From Yoonia sp. BS5-3 (GTDB taxonomy: Bacteria; Pseudomonadota; Alphaproteobacteria; Rhodobacterales; Rhodobacteraceae), in contig NZ_CP150951.2 in assembly GCF_038069655.2 (NCBI RefSeq), forward strand, positions 3,250,001 through 3,314,000: a DNA stretch of 64,000 bases, given 5' to 3'. A model generated the notes under the pieces. It saw only the letters and a program-made list of their open reading frames with translations. It did no database searches and was not told the origin of the DNA. The position numbers were made by a program, and so were the translations under genes. Shown here piece by piece: positions 1-9,834 of this stretch (its first letter is position 1; the number at the start of each line of letters is the position of its first letter).

Positions 1-2
1 AT

Positions 3-1724
3 GGCATAGCTATGTATGGGGACCCTGCCCTGCCACCGGATTTTGTGTCCCTCCCCTATGCTAATCCCGATGCGCCCAAGGGCGGACGGGTCGTCACGGC
101 CGAGGTCGGCAGCTATGACAGCCTGAACCCATATATCACCAAAGGCCGGGTGCCGTGGCAGCTTCGCTTTTTGATTGGCGAGAGCCTGATGGGCCGCTCG
201 TTGGACGAACCCTTCTCACTTTACGGCGTTTTAGCCGAATCGGTTGAAACGGGGCCGAACCGCGAATGGGTCGAATTCACGATCAACCCTGCTGCAAAAT
301 TCAGTGACGGTAGCCCGGTAACCACCGAAGATGTGATCTGGTCGTTTGAGATTTTGGGCACCGAGGGCCATGGCCGCTATCGCGGTTTTTGGGAAAAGGT
401 CGAAAGCCTGGAAGAAGTGCGACCCGGCACTGTACGCTTCACCTTCAATGTAGAAGATCAAGAACTGGCGCTTCTGGCCGGTTTGCGCCCGATCTTGCAA
501 AAGGCACAATGGGAGAACCTGGATTTCACCGAAAGTGGAACCGACGTGGTCCCTATTACATCGGGGCCAATGGTCATCTCGGATTTCGAACCCGGCCGCT
601 ATATCTCGCTGACGCGCAATCCTGATTATTGGGGTGCTGACGTGCCGTTCCGCCGCGGCACATATAATTTTGATGAGATCCGGCTTGAGTTTTTCGGCGA
701 TGAAACCCCAGCTTTTGAGGCATTTACGGCAGGCGAAGTGAATTTCACCCGTGAATTCAACATTGCCCGCTGGGAAACGCGCTATGAATTTCCGGCTGTC
801 CAGTCCGGCGACGTGGTCAAATCCGTGCTTCCTCATGGACGCCCGACCGGAATGACAGGCTTTGTGATGAACACTCGCGATCCGCTTTTTGCGGATTGGC
901 GGGTCCGCGATGCGATGCTGCATGCATTTAACTTCCAAGTCATCAACGAAACCGTCACAGGCCGCGCGCAGCCGCGTATCGCATCTTATTGGGGTAATTC
1001 CCCACTTGGAATGCAAGAAGGCACAGCAACCGGTAAGGTGGCTGAAATCCTTGCGCCATTTGAGGATGAACTACTGCCCGGAACCTTGGAAGGTTACGCG
1101 CTACCTGCTGGTGATGAAAGCCAGCGCAATCGGGCCGATATGCGCGTTGCTATCGACCAGATGGAAGCCGCAGGTTGGACGATCGAAGATGGTGTTATGC
1201 AAAATGCCGAAGGCACCCCCTTTGCCTTTGAGCTGCTGCTGGAACAAGGCAGCTCTGAAAACCTTGCAATGGCCGATATCTTTGCCGAAACGCTGGAAAG
1301 CATGGGGATCGCGATGGAAATCGGTGTCGCCGATGCTGCTCAGTACAAAGAGCGGACCGATGCTTATAATTTTGACATGACCTATTATCGGCGCGGTGTG
1401 TCACTTTCGCCAGGTAATGAGCTTTACTTCTACTATGGCATGGAAAACGCAGACACGCCGGGCGGGCGGAATCTGATGGGCATCAAATCACCCGCAGCGG
1501 ACGCAATGATCGACCGAATGCTCACTTCGCCCAGTCAGGATGACTTTGTCGCAGCCGTTCAGGGGCTTGATCGGATTCTGACTGCGGGACGTTACGTGAT
1601 CCCGTTCTATCAATGGAACGTCAGCCGGATCGCCCATGCCAAGGAACTTCACCACCCCGAATACATCCCGGTTTGGGGTGACTGGCCCGGTTGGCAGCCC
1701 GATGTCTGGTGGTACGAAGAATAA
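3..1724 (+). CDS. Extracellular solute-binding protein, oligopeptide/microcin C (YejA/DppA) type, 5' truncated
   Basis: Periplasmic substrate-binding component (SBP_bac_5 family) of a peptide-type ABC importer. The frame is already open at the first bases of the window (codons for Gly-Ile-Ala precede Met at 12), so the signal peptide and true start lie upstream. Met12 is internal: the sequence around it (GIAMYGDPALP, then YANPDAPKGG) matches the mature N-terminus of YejA-like proteins. About 573 residues are visible, close to full length for the mature protein. The C-terminus is rich in Trp (WGDWPGWQPDVWWYEE), as usual in this subfamily. The permease and ATPase genes are not to the right, so any operon partners would be upstream. 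Confidence 0.9.
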   Translation, partial: GIAMYGDPALPPDFVSLPYANPDAPKGGRVVTAEVGSYDSLNPYITKGRVPWQLRFLIGESLMGRSLDEPFSLYGVLAESVETGPNREWVEFTINPAAKFSDGSPVTTEDVIWSFEILGTEGHGRYRGFWEKVESLEEVRPGTVRFTFNVEDQELALLAGLRPILQKAQWENLDFTESGTDVVPITSGPMVISDFEPGRYISLTRNPDYWGADVPFRRGTYNFDEIRLEFFGDETPAFEAFTAGEVNFTREFNIARWETRYEFPAVQSGDVVKSVLPHGRPTGMTGFVMNTRDPLFADWRVRDAMLHAFNFQVINETVTGRAQPRIASYWGNSPLGMQEGTATGKVAEILAPFEDELLPGTLEGYALPAGDESQRNRADMRVAIDQMEAAGWTIEDGVMQNAEGTPFAFELLLEQGSSENLAMADIFAETLESMGIAMEIGVADAAQYKERTDAYNFDMTYYRRGVSLSPGNELYFYYGMENADTPGGRNLMGIKSPAADAMIDRMLTSPSQDDFVAAVQGLDRILTAGRYVIPFYQWNVSRIAHAKELHHPEYIPVWGDWPGWQPDVWWYEE

Positions 1725-1729
1725 GCCTA

Positions 1730-1779
1730 TTGGCCCCGCTGTCATGGTTTTGTTACGAAACCAGCCTAGGCGGGGCCAA
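1730..1779 (+). terminator. Inverted repeat after the binding-protein gene (likely terminator)
   Basis: TTGGCCCCGC at 1730-1739 is exactly complementary to GCGGGGCCAA at 1770-1779. A second, inner stem (GGTTT with AAACC) lies inside the loop. It follows the stop codon by 6 bases. There is no T-run, so termination is inferred from position and stem strength. Confidence 0.55.
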
Positions 1780-1796
1780 CACGAAAGAAGGCCCAT

Positions 1797-1862
1797 ATGA
1801 CGACCCCCCATAATTTAGGCGCAAACACCGCAGCTTGGACCGGCATGCAGGTGCTATCATGA
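1797..1862 (+). CDS. Candidate 21-residue leader peptide overlapping the aquaporin start
   Basis: ATG at 1797 is preceded by a good Shine-Dalgarno (GAAAGAAGG, 5 bases before it) and opens a 21-codon frame. Its TGA stop (1860-1862) overlaps the aquaporin ATG (1859-1861) as ATGA. The aquaporin itself has only a weak ribosome-binding site (CAGGTG), so translational coupling is plausible. The peptide has no recognisable motif. It may be a leader, the tail of a decayed gene, or chance. Confidence 0.35.
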   Translation: MTTPHNLGANTAAWTGMQVLS

Positions 1863-2509
1863 AACAGAAACTCCTGGCCGAAGGATTGGGCACCGCTTTT
1901 TTGCTGATCGGTGTCGTTGGATCGGGGATCATGGGGGCGTCCCTATCAGGGGGAAACATCGCCATCGCGCTTTTGGCGAATGCGATCGCAACCGGATGTA
2001 TCCTTTACGTCATCATCACGACGCTCGGCCCCATATCGGGGGCGCATTTCAACCCGGCAGTCACGCTCGCCTTCCTGCTACGGCGTGAGATTTCGGGCAA
2101 AGACGCGCTGGCTTATGTGATCTTGCAGATCATCGGGGGCATCCTCGGGGTTTGGGCCGCCCACATGATGTTCGATCTTGATATCTTACAGGCCTCAACC
2201 ACGGACAGAACCGGGATTGCGCAGTGGTTTTCGGAAATACTCGCAACATTCGGATTGCTTTTCGTGATCTTCGGCGGGATCCGGCAAAAGCCAGATGCAG
2301 TTCCGACGCTTGTCGCGCTTTACATCACCGGGGCCTATTGGTTCACGTCCTCAACAAGCTTTGCCAATCCGGCGGTGACCATTTCACGGGGCTTTAGCGA
2401 CACCTTCGCCGGGATCAACCCGGCCCATATCCCCATGTTCATCGTAATGCAAATTATCGGCGTCGGGCTGGCGGCGGTGCTGCTTCCAATGCTTTTTGGC
2501 AAGGATTAG
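1859..2509 (+). CDS. Aquaporin family (MIP) channel, AqpS-like
   Basis: Membrane channel of 216 residues with both NPA half-helix motifs: HFNPAVT (NPA at 65-67) and FANPAVT (NPA at 170-172), in six hydrophobic segments. The second NPA is followed by Val where water and glycerol channels carry the filter Arg. This change is known from AqpS of rhizobia, which passes arsenite and methylated arsenicals. No ars gene is beside it, so a metalloid role is inference only. The start at 1859 was preferred over an upstream in-frame Met (1835) because it begins at the conserved first helix and sits in an ATGA overlap with the small leader frame. The stop overlaps the stop of the convergent regulator (TTAG at 2506-2509). 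Confidence 0.85.
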   Translation: MKQKLLAEGLGTAFLLIGVVGSGIMGASLSGGNIAIALLANAIATGCILYVIITTLGPISGAHFNPAVTLAFLLRREISGKDALAYVILQIIGGILGVWAAHMMFDLDILQASTTDRTGIAQWFSEILATFGLLFVIFGGIRQKPDAVPTLVALYITGAYWFTSSTSFANPAVTISRGFSDTFAGINPAHIPMFIVMQIIGVGLAAVLLPMLFGKD

Positions 2510-3129
2510 ACCAGTGACGTCACCCAAAGGATCGTGGCGTCTTCAGCACTGATCGACACGACATTATGGCCCATCGCTGCATCGTAGTAGGCGCAATCCC
2601 CGCGTTTGAGATCAACAGCCTCATAGAATTCGGTGAACAGTCGAATTTGGCCCGTTAGCACGTAAAGAAACTCTTCGCCGTCATGGCGAACCCACCCATC
2701 AAAATCTTCCATATTGCGGGCACGTACGCGGGTGCGATAGGGCAACATCTTTTTCGTGGTTAGCGCCTCTGCAAGCAGCGCATGTTCGTAGGTCGTCGTG
2801 ATCTTTTGCGTCGCATCATCGGCCATCGTGACAGCCATGCGGCCATTCACCTGCCCCTTCGAGGGAGGTGTAAACAGTTGCGGCACAGATATTTCCAAAC
2901 CGACTGCCAGCTTTTTAAGCGCGTCATAAGTTGGCGACATCTGCCCGTTTTCGATCTTGGACAGGGTTGAGCGGGCCAGACCGGCTTGATTTGCGGCCTG
3001 CTCAAGCGTCCAGTCGCGCGCTTTGCGCAATTCGCGCACACGGGCACCAAGATCCAACGGCTGGGCCACTGTACTTTCGCCATTTTCATGCGCGACCCGG
3101 ATCAGGCTTTTGGGATCTATATCAGACAT
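2506..3129 (-). CDS. XRE-family transcriptional regulator with C-terminal cupin domain
   Basis: A 207-residue DNA-binding protein. The helix-turn-helix spans about residues 25-85 (LGARVRELRKARDWTLEQAA, then STLSKIENGQMSPTYDALKK). The cupin sensor domain spans about 135-205, with the strand HDGEEFLYVLTGQIRLF. This is the PuuR/SutR-like architecture, where a small molecule is thought to bind the cupin; the ligand is unknown here. It is divergent from the thiol oxidoreductase gene at 3256 (127-base gap) and may regulate it or itself, though no operator could be assigned. The N-terminal 24 residues ahead of the HTH are an unconserved extension. Confidence 0.9.
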   Translation of the reverse strand: MSDIDPKSLIRVAHENGESTVAQPLDLGARVRELRKARDWTLEQAANQAGLARSTLSKIENGQMSPTYDALKKLAVGLEISVPQLFTPPSKGQVNGRMAVTMADDATQKITTTYEHALLAEALTTKKMLPYRTRVRARNMEDFDGWVRHDGEEFLYVLTGQIRLFTEFYEAVDLKRGDCAYYDAAMGHNVVSISAEDATILWVTSLV

Positions 3130-3255
3130 GGCCTCTCTTTACGGCGGGCGCTACAGTCTTGCAACCGGCGCCACTTTGGCAAATCGCCCTTTCGCCCGCC
3201 CGTAGACGTGATACAGATGGGCTTCAGCATACAGCATAGCCAACAGGAGGCCGTC

Positions 3256-3900
3256 ATGGTCAAACTTGATATCATTTCAGACCCGATCTGCCCCTGGTGC
3301 TATATTGGGAAAACCAATCTGGACAAGGCGCTGGCCGAATATCCCGATCATCCCTTCACCATTGAATGGCATCCGTTTCAGTTGAACCCAGACATGCCGG
3401 CGGGCGGCATGGATCGCAAAGCCTATCTCGAAGGCAAATTTGGCGGCAAAGAAGGTGCCGTGCGCGCCTATGCGCCCGTTGTCGAACATGCTGAAAAGAC
3501 CGGGGCAACGATTAACTTCGATGCCATGAAGGTCACGCCCAACACGGTTGATGCGCACCGGTTGATCCATTGGGCTGGGATTGAACAACGACAGTCTTTG
3601 GTCGTTAATTTGCTGTTCAAAGCCTATTTCGTAGATGGGCGCGACATTGGCGATCACGAGGTGCTGGCCGATATCGCCGACACAGCTGAAATGGACGCGG
3701 CCATGGTGCGTAAACTATTGGCATCGGACTCAGACACCGCAGATATCCAGGCGCGTGATAAACATAGCCGCGAAATGGGCGTCAATTCTGTCCCAACTTT
3801 CATCGTGGCCAACCAACATGCTGTGCCCGGCGCCCAGCCGCCCGAAATGTGGGTACAAGTGATCAAAGACATCATGAGCCAGCTTGAAGCGGCAGAATGA
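3256..3900 (+). CDS. DsbA-family thiol oxidoreductase (FrnE/2-hydroxychromene-2-carboxylate isomerase-like)
   Basis: A cytosolic thioredoxin-fold protein of 214 residues. The active site CPWC lies at residues 12-15 (SDPICPWCYIG), and the cis-Pro loop is NSVPTFIV near residue 180, as in FrnE-type oxidoreductases. No signal peptide is seen. The start is ATG 3256 because AGGAGG sits 5 bases before it and the protein then begins right at the first beta strand (MVKLDIISDP); the frame is open much further upstream without conserved sequence. It probably reduces or isomerises disulphides in the cytoplasm, possibly under oxidative stress; the substrate is unknown. Confidence 0.9.
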   Translation: MVKLDIISDPICPWCYIGKTNLDKALAEYPDHPFTIEWHPFQLNPDMPAGGMDRKAYLEGKFGGKEGAVRAYAPVVEHAEKTGATINFDAMKVTPNTVDAHRLIHWAGIEQRQSLVVNLLFKAYFVDGRDIGDHEVLADIADTAEMDAAMVRKLLASDSDTADIQARDKHSREMGVNSVPTFIVANQHAVPGAQPPEMWVQVIKDIMSQLEAAE

Positions 3901-4011
3901 GACACTTCATTCCGCCTTGGCACGTGACAGATTGGCATGGGCTGTCCTGCGCACCCTAGGGGAAGGGCCTGAACGCCTGACCTTTCCCTTTGCGCTTTGG
4001 ACCTGCCCTTT

Positions 4012-5208
4012 ATGAAACGTCTTTCTCAGACCGAATTTATTGCCTTGATGGCAATGCTTGCTGCAACTGTGGCCTTTTCTATCGATGCGATGCTGCCCGC
4101 CCTGCCTCAGATCGGCGCAGAGCTTTCGCCCGATAATCTGAATAACGCGCAGCTGATCATCACCAGTTTTGTGATGGGCATGGGGGTTGGAACCTTATTT
4201 ACCGGCCCGCTGTCGGACGCGTTTGGGCGCAAACCTGTTATGGTCGGGGGCGCGGCGCTTTATGTGGTGGCCTGCGGGTTGGCGTGGCAAGCGCAATCGC
4301 TTGAGGTGATGCTTGCTGCCCGCGTGTTACAGGGGCTTGGGGCGGCTGGACCGCGGGTTGTGGCATTGGCGCTGGTGCGCGATCTTTATTCAGGGCCGAA
4401 CATGGCCCGGATCATGTCCTTTGTGATGATCGTCTTCTCTTTAGTACCCGCATTGGCGCCAACGATGGGCCATTATGTCATCGCAGCCTTTGGCTGGCGC
4501 GCGATTTTTGTAACCTTCATTCTCTTCTCGGCAACAACCGTAATCTGGCTTGTCCTGCGGCAACCCGAAACACTGACCCCTGAAAAAAGACGACCACTGA
4601 GCCTTAAAGCGCTTGGGAATGCAGTGGGCGAGATGTTCCGCCACCGCACGGCACGGCTCTCAATCATCATACAAACGCTGACCTTTGGCATGTTGTTCAC
4701 CGTACTATCTTCAACCCAGCAGGTCTTTGACGTGACTTTCGGACAGGGCGAGGTCTTCCACCTTTGGTTCGGTGGCATTGCAATCGTTGCTGCATCATCC
4801 AGCGTCCTGAACGCCCGGATTGTCATGCGGCTGGGGATGCGGGCCATCATCAGGGGCATGTTTATGGCCCAAATCGTCGTTACCATGCTGATGATATTGG
4901 TGACACTTGTTGGCGCCCCTTATTGGCTGGCTTTCGGCACTTATGTCTTTTGGATGACGACAAACTTCTTTCAGGCCGGGCTGACGATCGGCAATCTCAA
5001 TGCGCTTGCCATGGAGGAAATGGGGCATATCGCCGGCATGGCCGCGTCCATCATTGCAGCCGTTTCGACGATGGGCGCGGTCATCATCGCGGCGCCTGTT
5101 GCCCTGCTCTTTGATGGCACGCCATTGCCTATGGCACTTGGCAACCTGATCGGCGCTAGCCTCGCGCTTTGGCTGACAACACGGATCAAACGCCCTGGCG
5201 AAACCTAA
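4012..5208 (+). CDS. Bcr/CflA-type multidrug efflux MFS transporter
   Basis: A 398-residue inner-membrane proton-driven exporter with 12 predicted helices. The MFS motif A is seen as GPLSDAFGRKPVMVGG (about residues 70-85), and the motif ARVLQGLGAAGPRVVALALVRD near 110 is typical of the DHA1/Bcr branch. The ATG at 4012 was chosen over an in-frame TTG at 3997, because the protein then begins MKRLSQTEF just before helix 1. No adjacent regulator or periplasmic adaptor is present. Substrates cannot be told from sequence. Confidence 0.9.
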   Translation: MKRLSQTEFIALMAMLAATVAFSIDAMLPALPQIGAELSPDNLNNAQLIITSFVMGMGVGTLFTGPLSDAFGRKPVMVGGAALYVVACGLAWQAQSLEVMLAARVLQGLGAAGPRVVALALVRDLYSGPNMARIMSFVMIVFSLVPALAPTMGHYVIAAFGWRAIFVTFILFSATTVIWLVLRQPETLTPEKRRPLSLKALGNAVGEMFRHRTARLSIIIQTLTFGMLFTVLSSTQQVFDVTFGQGEVFHLWFGGIAIVAASSSVLNARIVMRLGMRAIIRGMFMAQIVVTMLMILVTLVGAPYWLAFGTYVFWMTTNFFQAGLTIGNLNALAMEEMGHIAGMAASIIAAVSTMGAVIIAAPVALLFDGTPLPMALGNLIGASLALWLTTRIKRPGET

Positions 5209-5311
5209 GGCATTCGCGGGCGAGCTCTGCGGGGAAACAATGCATAGTTGTCACCGTTGAGAAAAATAGGCCTATCGCATATCCTGCCCGGCAAGGTTTG
5301 GAAGGACGGGC

Positions 5312-6352
5312 ATGGCACGTATCAGCGAAATCCACTATTCCAACGACCACGCAAGCAATACAGGCGTGGGCGAGTTCTTTGAGGTCGCGCTATCCCCGGG
5401 CGAGGATCCCGCCGATTTTGTGGTGTCGACCTACAACCAAAACGGCAATGTATTTGTTGAGCTACCGCTGACTGATCCAGGAATTACCAGCACGGTCAAC
5501 CCCGGCACGGGTGAGACTATTTATGTGATCAATGGCGCAACATATGGCTTTGTCTTGACTGACCCCAACGGCGGCAACAGCAATAACGAAGCTGTCGCAC
5601 TTACCGATGTCAGCGGCACAAGTAACGTCGTCATCGATTTTTATGACGTTGGAGGCGGGACCACTGCAATCACAGCTAATAATGGTGCGGCCGCTGGGGT
5701 AACTTCGACCAACCTCGCGGGTGATTTTGGGTTTTCAATCCAGTTCAACCAACCCAACCCCGACACGCCCATATTCGCTGAAACAAGCCCGGGCATCGCT
5801 TGTTTTGTTGCCGGAACACCAATCACAACCTCTAAAGGCGCCATCCCGATTGAGGACCTATCCGTCGGCGATTTGGTTCTAACAATGGATAACGGCTTTA
5901 AGCCTATCCGGTGGATCAAGTCTCAAACCGTTTCAGGCATGGGACGTTTCGCGCCTTACAAGATAACAGCAGGCCAATTTCGGGCCTGCGCCGATACCTA
6001 TCTGTCACCCGCACATCGTGTATTGCTCAAAAACTGGCGGGCCGAGCTTTTCTTCGGCGCGTCCGAGGTTCTTGTACCCGTCAATTCGCTCGCCAATCAC
6101 ATGGGCATCACGCGGGCCCCTCGGGCAGAGGTGATCTATGTCCACATGATGTTCGACCAGCATGAAATCGTCTTTTCCAACGGTGTCGCAAGCGAAAGCT
6201 TCCTTCCTGGTGATAGCGGGTTGGACGCTATGGGCGCAGAAACACAAGAAGAGATATTCGCGCTTTTCCCTGAGCTTGCCGATGATCTTGGGCTATATGG
6301 CGCCCCTGCCCGCCCGATCCTGCGCGGGTATGAGGCACGAATACTCGGCTAG
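5312..6352 (+). CDS. Hint-domain protein with N-terminal lamin-tail-like domain
   Basis: A 346-residue protein. The N-terminal region (about 1-145, starting MARISEIHYSND and with GEFFEVALSPGEDPADF) resembles the lamin-tail/LTD fold found in secreted bacterial proteins. A Hint_2 module follows, beginning at Cys164 (GIACFVAGTPITTSKG) with the later block LSPAHRVLL. Hint modules self-cleave at the Cys peptide bond; the His-Asn end needed for protein splicing is not visible, so hedgehog-like N-terminal cleavage is more likely than splicing. No classical signal peptide is present. SD GGAAGGA lies before ATG 5312. A second Hint protein is at 16694-18940. The stop codon shares the palindrome CTAG (6349-6352) with the stop of mfd. 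Confidence 0.85.
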   Translation: MARISEIHYSNDHASNTGVGEFFEVALSPGEDPADFVVSTYNQNGNVFVELPLTDPGITSTVNPGTGETIYVINGATYGFVLTDPNGGNSNNEAVALTDVSGTSNVVIDFYDVGGGTTAITANNGAAAGVTSTNLAGDFGFSIQFNQPNPDTPIFAETSPGIACFVAGTPITTSKGAIPIEDLSVGDLVLTMDNGFKPIRWIKSQTVSGMGRFAPYKITAGQFRACADTYLSPAHRVLLKNWRAELFFGASEVLVPVNSLANHMGITRAPRAEVIYVHMMFDQHEIVFSNGVASESFLPGDSGLDAMGAETQEEIFALFPELADDLGLYGAPARPILRGYEARILG

Positions 6353-9300
6353 CCCTTTGCCTTTTTCTGATCTGCCAATTTCTGCGCCAAATCGCGTGCA
6401 ATATTAAACGCGCCTTGGATTTTATCGCGTTCCTTCGCCCAATCACGCCGCACGACGATCTTGTTGTCCTTGACCTTCGCCAAGCCGCGCTGGGCCTCGA
6501 TAAATTCGACCAACCCTGCGGGCGAGGCGAATTTGTCGTTATGGAACATGATCGTGGCCCCTTTCGGCCCGGCATCCAGTTTGGCAATACCCGCGCGTTT
6601 GCACATGGCCTTAATCCGCACGACCAGCATCAGGGTATTCACCTCACGCGGCAATTTGCCAAAGCGGTCGATCAGTTCGGCGGCGAAGCCCTCTAGCTCG
6701 ACCTTGGTCGTCAGCTCCGACAGGCGTCGATAAAGCCCCAAGCGTACATCCAGATCGGGAACGTAATCCTCAGGGATCAGCACCGGCACGCCCAGATTGA
6801 TCTGTGGTGCCCATTGGCCGTCATCCACGATGCCCTCAGCCTTGCCCGACTTGATGGCGCTGATCTGCTCTTCCAGCATTTGCTGATAGAGCTCATAGCC
6901 CACCTCGCGCATCTGACCAGACTGTTCCTCGCCCAAAAGGTTCCCTGCCCCTCGGATATCCAGATCCTGGCTGGCCAGCGTGAACCCGGCCCCCAGCGTA
7001 TCAATAGACCCAAGGACGCGCAGGCGCTTTTGCGCGGTATCAGTCAGCTTTTGACGCGGTTTCGTCGTCAGATAGGCATAGGCCCGGGTTTTGGATCGGC
7101 CCACCCGCCCTCTGATCTGATAGAGCTGGCTAAGGCCGAACATGTCCGAACGCCACACGATCATCGTGTTGGCCGTAGGGATATCAAGACCCGATTCCAC
7201 AATCGTTGTGGCCAGCAGCACATCATATTTGCCGTCATAGAACGCATTCATGCGATCATCCAGCTCGCCTGCCGCCATCTGGCCGGTGGCGGTGATATAG
7301 GTCACCTCAGGCACTTGATCCTTCAGGAATTCCTCCATCTCGGCCATATCGCTGATGCGCGGCACCACAAGGAAAGATTGGCCGCCGCGATAATGTTCGC
7401 GCAGCAGCGCCTCGCGGATGGTGACGGTGTCAAACTCGCTGACGTAAGTGCGGATCGCCAGGCGGTCGATGGGCGGGGTGCCGATGATCGACAGATCGCG
7501 TACGCCCGAAAGAGACAGCTGCAACGTCCGCGGGATCGGCGTTGCCGTCAGGGTCAGCACATGAACATCGGTGCGCAGCTGTTTCAGGCGTTCTTTGTGC
7601 TGAACACCAAATTTCTGTTCTTCATCAATGACAAGCAGGCCAAGGTTCTTGAACCGGACGCCCTTGGCCAGCAGCGCATGTGTGCCGACAACGATATCAA
7701 CGGTGCCGCGCGACAACCCATCGCGCGTTTTGGCCGCATCGCCTGCGCTAACAAACCGCGACAAAGGCGCGACATTCACCGGGAACCCCCGGAACCGTTC
7801 GGCAAAGTTCTGATAATGCTGGCGGGCCAGCAAGGTTGTGGGTGCGATGATCGCCACCTGCACGCCGGACAAGGCCGCCACAAAAGCGGCGCGGATCGCC
7901 ACCTCGGTCTTGCCAAAGCCCACATCGCCGCAGATCAGACGGTCCATCGGCTTACCCGCCTCAAGATCGCCGAGCACATCATCGATGGCGGCCAGCTGAT
8001 CATCAGTTTCGGCATAAGGAAAACGGGCCAGGAACTGATCCCAAAGCCCATCTGGCGGATCGAGCGCAGGGGCGGTGCGCAATTCGCGCTCTGCCGCGAC
8101 CCGGATCAGGCGTTCGGCAATCTGGCGAATACGCTCTTTCAGTTTTGCCTTCTTGGCCTGCCAGGCACCGCCGCCCAGCTTGTCCAAAAGGCCGGTATCG
8201 TGGCCATACTTGGACAGCAGCTCAATATTCTCGACCGGCAGGTAAAGCTTGGCCTCTTCGGCATATTCCAGCAGCAGGCATTCATGGGCCGCTCCGGCGG
8301 CGGTGACAACCTCCATTCCTTTAAAACGACCTACGCCATGGTCCACATGAACCACCATATCGCCGGGGGCCAAGCTATTGGCTTCGCTCAGGAAATTCTC
8401 GGCCCTGCGTTTGCGTTTGGTCTGCCGGATCAAACGATCACCCAGCACGTCTTGTTCGGAAATGACCGTCAGGCCCGGCGCCTCAAACCCGTGATCCAGC
8501 GGCCAGACGGCCAGATGCAAGCCCCGCTTGCCGACGCGGGTGAAGTCAGTGACGCTGATCGCCTCGGCGACACCTTCATCCTCGATAAGCCCCTCAAGCC
8601 GCTCGCGCGCACCCTCGGAGTATGAGGCGATGACGACCGGCCCCTGATCCAGCTTTGACTTCACATGCGCTGCCAAGCTACTGAAAAGACTGATCTGTTC
8701 CTGCTGGCGCTCAGGCGCAAAGTCGCGCCCGATCCGCCCCCCCGCATCCGTCACCCCCGGCCCGGTCGCCTGTCTGAGCGGTGAAAACTGCAGCACACGG
8801 TGGCCTGCGACGGCGCGATCCCAAGCTCCATCATCCAGGTACAGCAGGCCAGGCGGTGCAGGCTTATAGACACTGTCCATCCGGCCCTTTTGCGACAGCG
8901 CATGCATGCGCGTTTCATATTGATCGGTGATACTCTCCCAACGGGCAATACGCGATGGGCCGATCTGATCATCCAGCGTGATCGTGGCGCGGGGCAGATA
9001 GTCAAATAGGGTCTCAAGGTCCTCTTGAAAGAACCCTAGCCAATGCTCAATCCCGGCATGTTTGCGGCCCGCGCTGACCGCCTCATAAAGCGGATCATCG
9101 GTGCCCGCCGCGCCAAATTCGATCCGGTAATTCTGCCGGAACCGGGTGATGGCGGCCTCATCAAGAATAACTTCGGATACCGGCGCCAGCTCGACCTCGG
9201 TCAGTTTTTCTGTGGTCCGCTGCGTCGCCGGGTCAAAGCGGCGGGCACCATCCAGAACATCGCCGAACAAATCCAGCCGGACCGGGCCGGATTGCCCGGG

Positions 9301-9795
9301 CGGATATATATCAATGATCCCGCCCCGCACAGCATAATCGCCCGGCTCCATCACGGTCGGGCTTTGGGTAAACCCCATACGCACCAGGAAGTTACGCAGC
9401 GCACCTTCATCCATTCGGTGACCGACTGTGGCCTTGAATGCAGCCTCGCGCAGCAACGTACGGGCAGGCACCCGCTGGGTCGCAGCAGACAACGAGGTCA
9501 GCAGCACAAAGCGCTCCGGCATCCCATGCACCAACGCCGCCAGCGTCGCCATACGCGCAGCCGAAACATCAGCATTCGGCGAGACACGGTCATACGGCAG
9601 ACAATCCCAGGCCGGAAAGACGAAGACCGGCATATCGGGGGCAAAGAACTGCAACGCCGCCTGCATCGCCACCAACCGCTTATCATCGCGCGCGACATGG
9701 ACAACAGGCTGGCCCTTATCCAGCTCACGCAGGATCAGCTGGGCGTCAAACCCCTCGGGGGCACCGGAGACGGTGATATGTTGTGGCTGCGACAT
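6349..9795 (-). CDS. mfd: Transcription-repair coupling factor
   Basis: A 1148-residue ATP-driven DNA translocase that removes stalled RNA polymerase and recruits UvrA to damage. The UvrB-like N-terminal module is at about 1-250, the RNA polymerase interaction region is near 470-540 ([20 protein letters not shown]), the helicase Walker A is GDVGFGKTE, the DExx box is VIDEEQKFG, motif VI is [17 protein letters not shown], and the C-terminal TRCF domain is complete. Length is normal for the family. It is transcribed alone, convergent with and overlapping the Hint gene by 4 bases. The long frames open on the opposite strand are shadows of its high-GC codons. Confidence 0.98.
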   Translation of the reverse strand: MSQPQHITVSGAPEGFDAQLILRELDKGQPVVHVARDDKRLVAMQAALQFFAPDMPVFVFPAWDCLPYDRVSPNADVSAARMATLAALVHGMPERFVLLTSLSAATQRVPARTLLREAAFKATVGHRMDEGALRNFLVRMGFTQSPTVMEPGDYAVRGGIIDIYPPGQSGPVRLDLFGDVLDGARRFDPATQRTTEKLTEVELAPVSEVILDEAAITRFRQNYRIEFGAAGTDDPLYEAVSAGRKHAGIEHWLGFFQEDLETLFDYLPRATITLDDQIGPSRIARWESITDQYETRMHALSQKGRMDSVYKPAPPGLLYLDDGAWDRAVAGHRVLQFSPLRQATGPGVTDAGGRIGRDFAPERQQEQISLFSSLAAHVKSKLDQGPVVIASYSEGARERLEGLIEDEGVAEAISVTDFTRVGKRGLHLAVWPLDHGFEAPGLTVISEQDVLGDRLIRQTKRKRRAENFLSEANSLAPGDMVVHVDHGVGRFKGMEVVTAAGAAHECLLLEYAEEAKLYLPVENIELLSKYGHDTGLLDKLGGGAWQAKKAKLKERIRQIAERLIRVAAERELRTAPALDPPDGLWDQFLARFPYAETDDQLAAIDDVLGDLEAGKPMDRLICGDVGFGKTEVAIRAAFVAALSGVQVAIIAPTTLLARQHYQNFAERFRGFPVNVAPLSRFVSAGDAAKTRDGLSRGTVDIVVGTHALLAKGVRFKNLGLLVIDEEQKFGVQHKERLKQLRTDVHVLTLTATPIPRTLQLSLSGVRDLSIIGTPPIDRLAIRTYVSEFDTVTIREALLREHYRGGQSFLVVPRISDMAEMEEFLKDQVPEVTYITATGQMAAGELDDRMNAFYDGKYDVLLATTIVESGLDIPTANTMIVWRSDMFGLSQLYQIRGRVGRSKTRAYAYLTTKPRQKLTDTAQKRLRVLGSIDTLGAGFTLASQDLDIRGAGNLLGEEQSGQMREVGYELYQQMLEEQISAIKSGKAEGIVDDGQWAPQINLGVPVLIPEDYVPDLDVRLGLYRRLSELTTKVELEGFAAELIDRFGKLPREVNTLMLVVRIKAMCKRAGIAKLDAGPKGATIMFHNDKFASPAGLVEFIEAQRGLAKVKDNKIVVRRDWAKERDKIQGAFNIARDLAQKLADQKKAKG

Positions 9796-9834
9796 GCGCG
9801 GTGACCTACCCTGCTCTACCCCGGTGTCAACCGA

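Noticed and set aside
6814..8625. A 603-codon open frame on the plus strand opposite mfd
   Set aside because: It mirrors the codon pattern of mfd, has no family features and no ribosome-binding site, and is His/Arg/Gln-rich as antisense shadows usually are.
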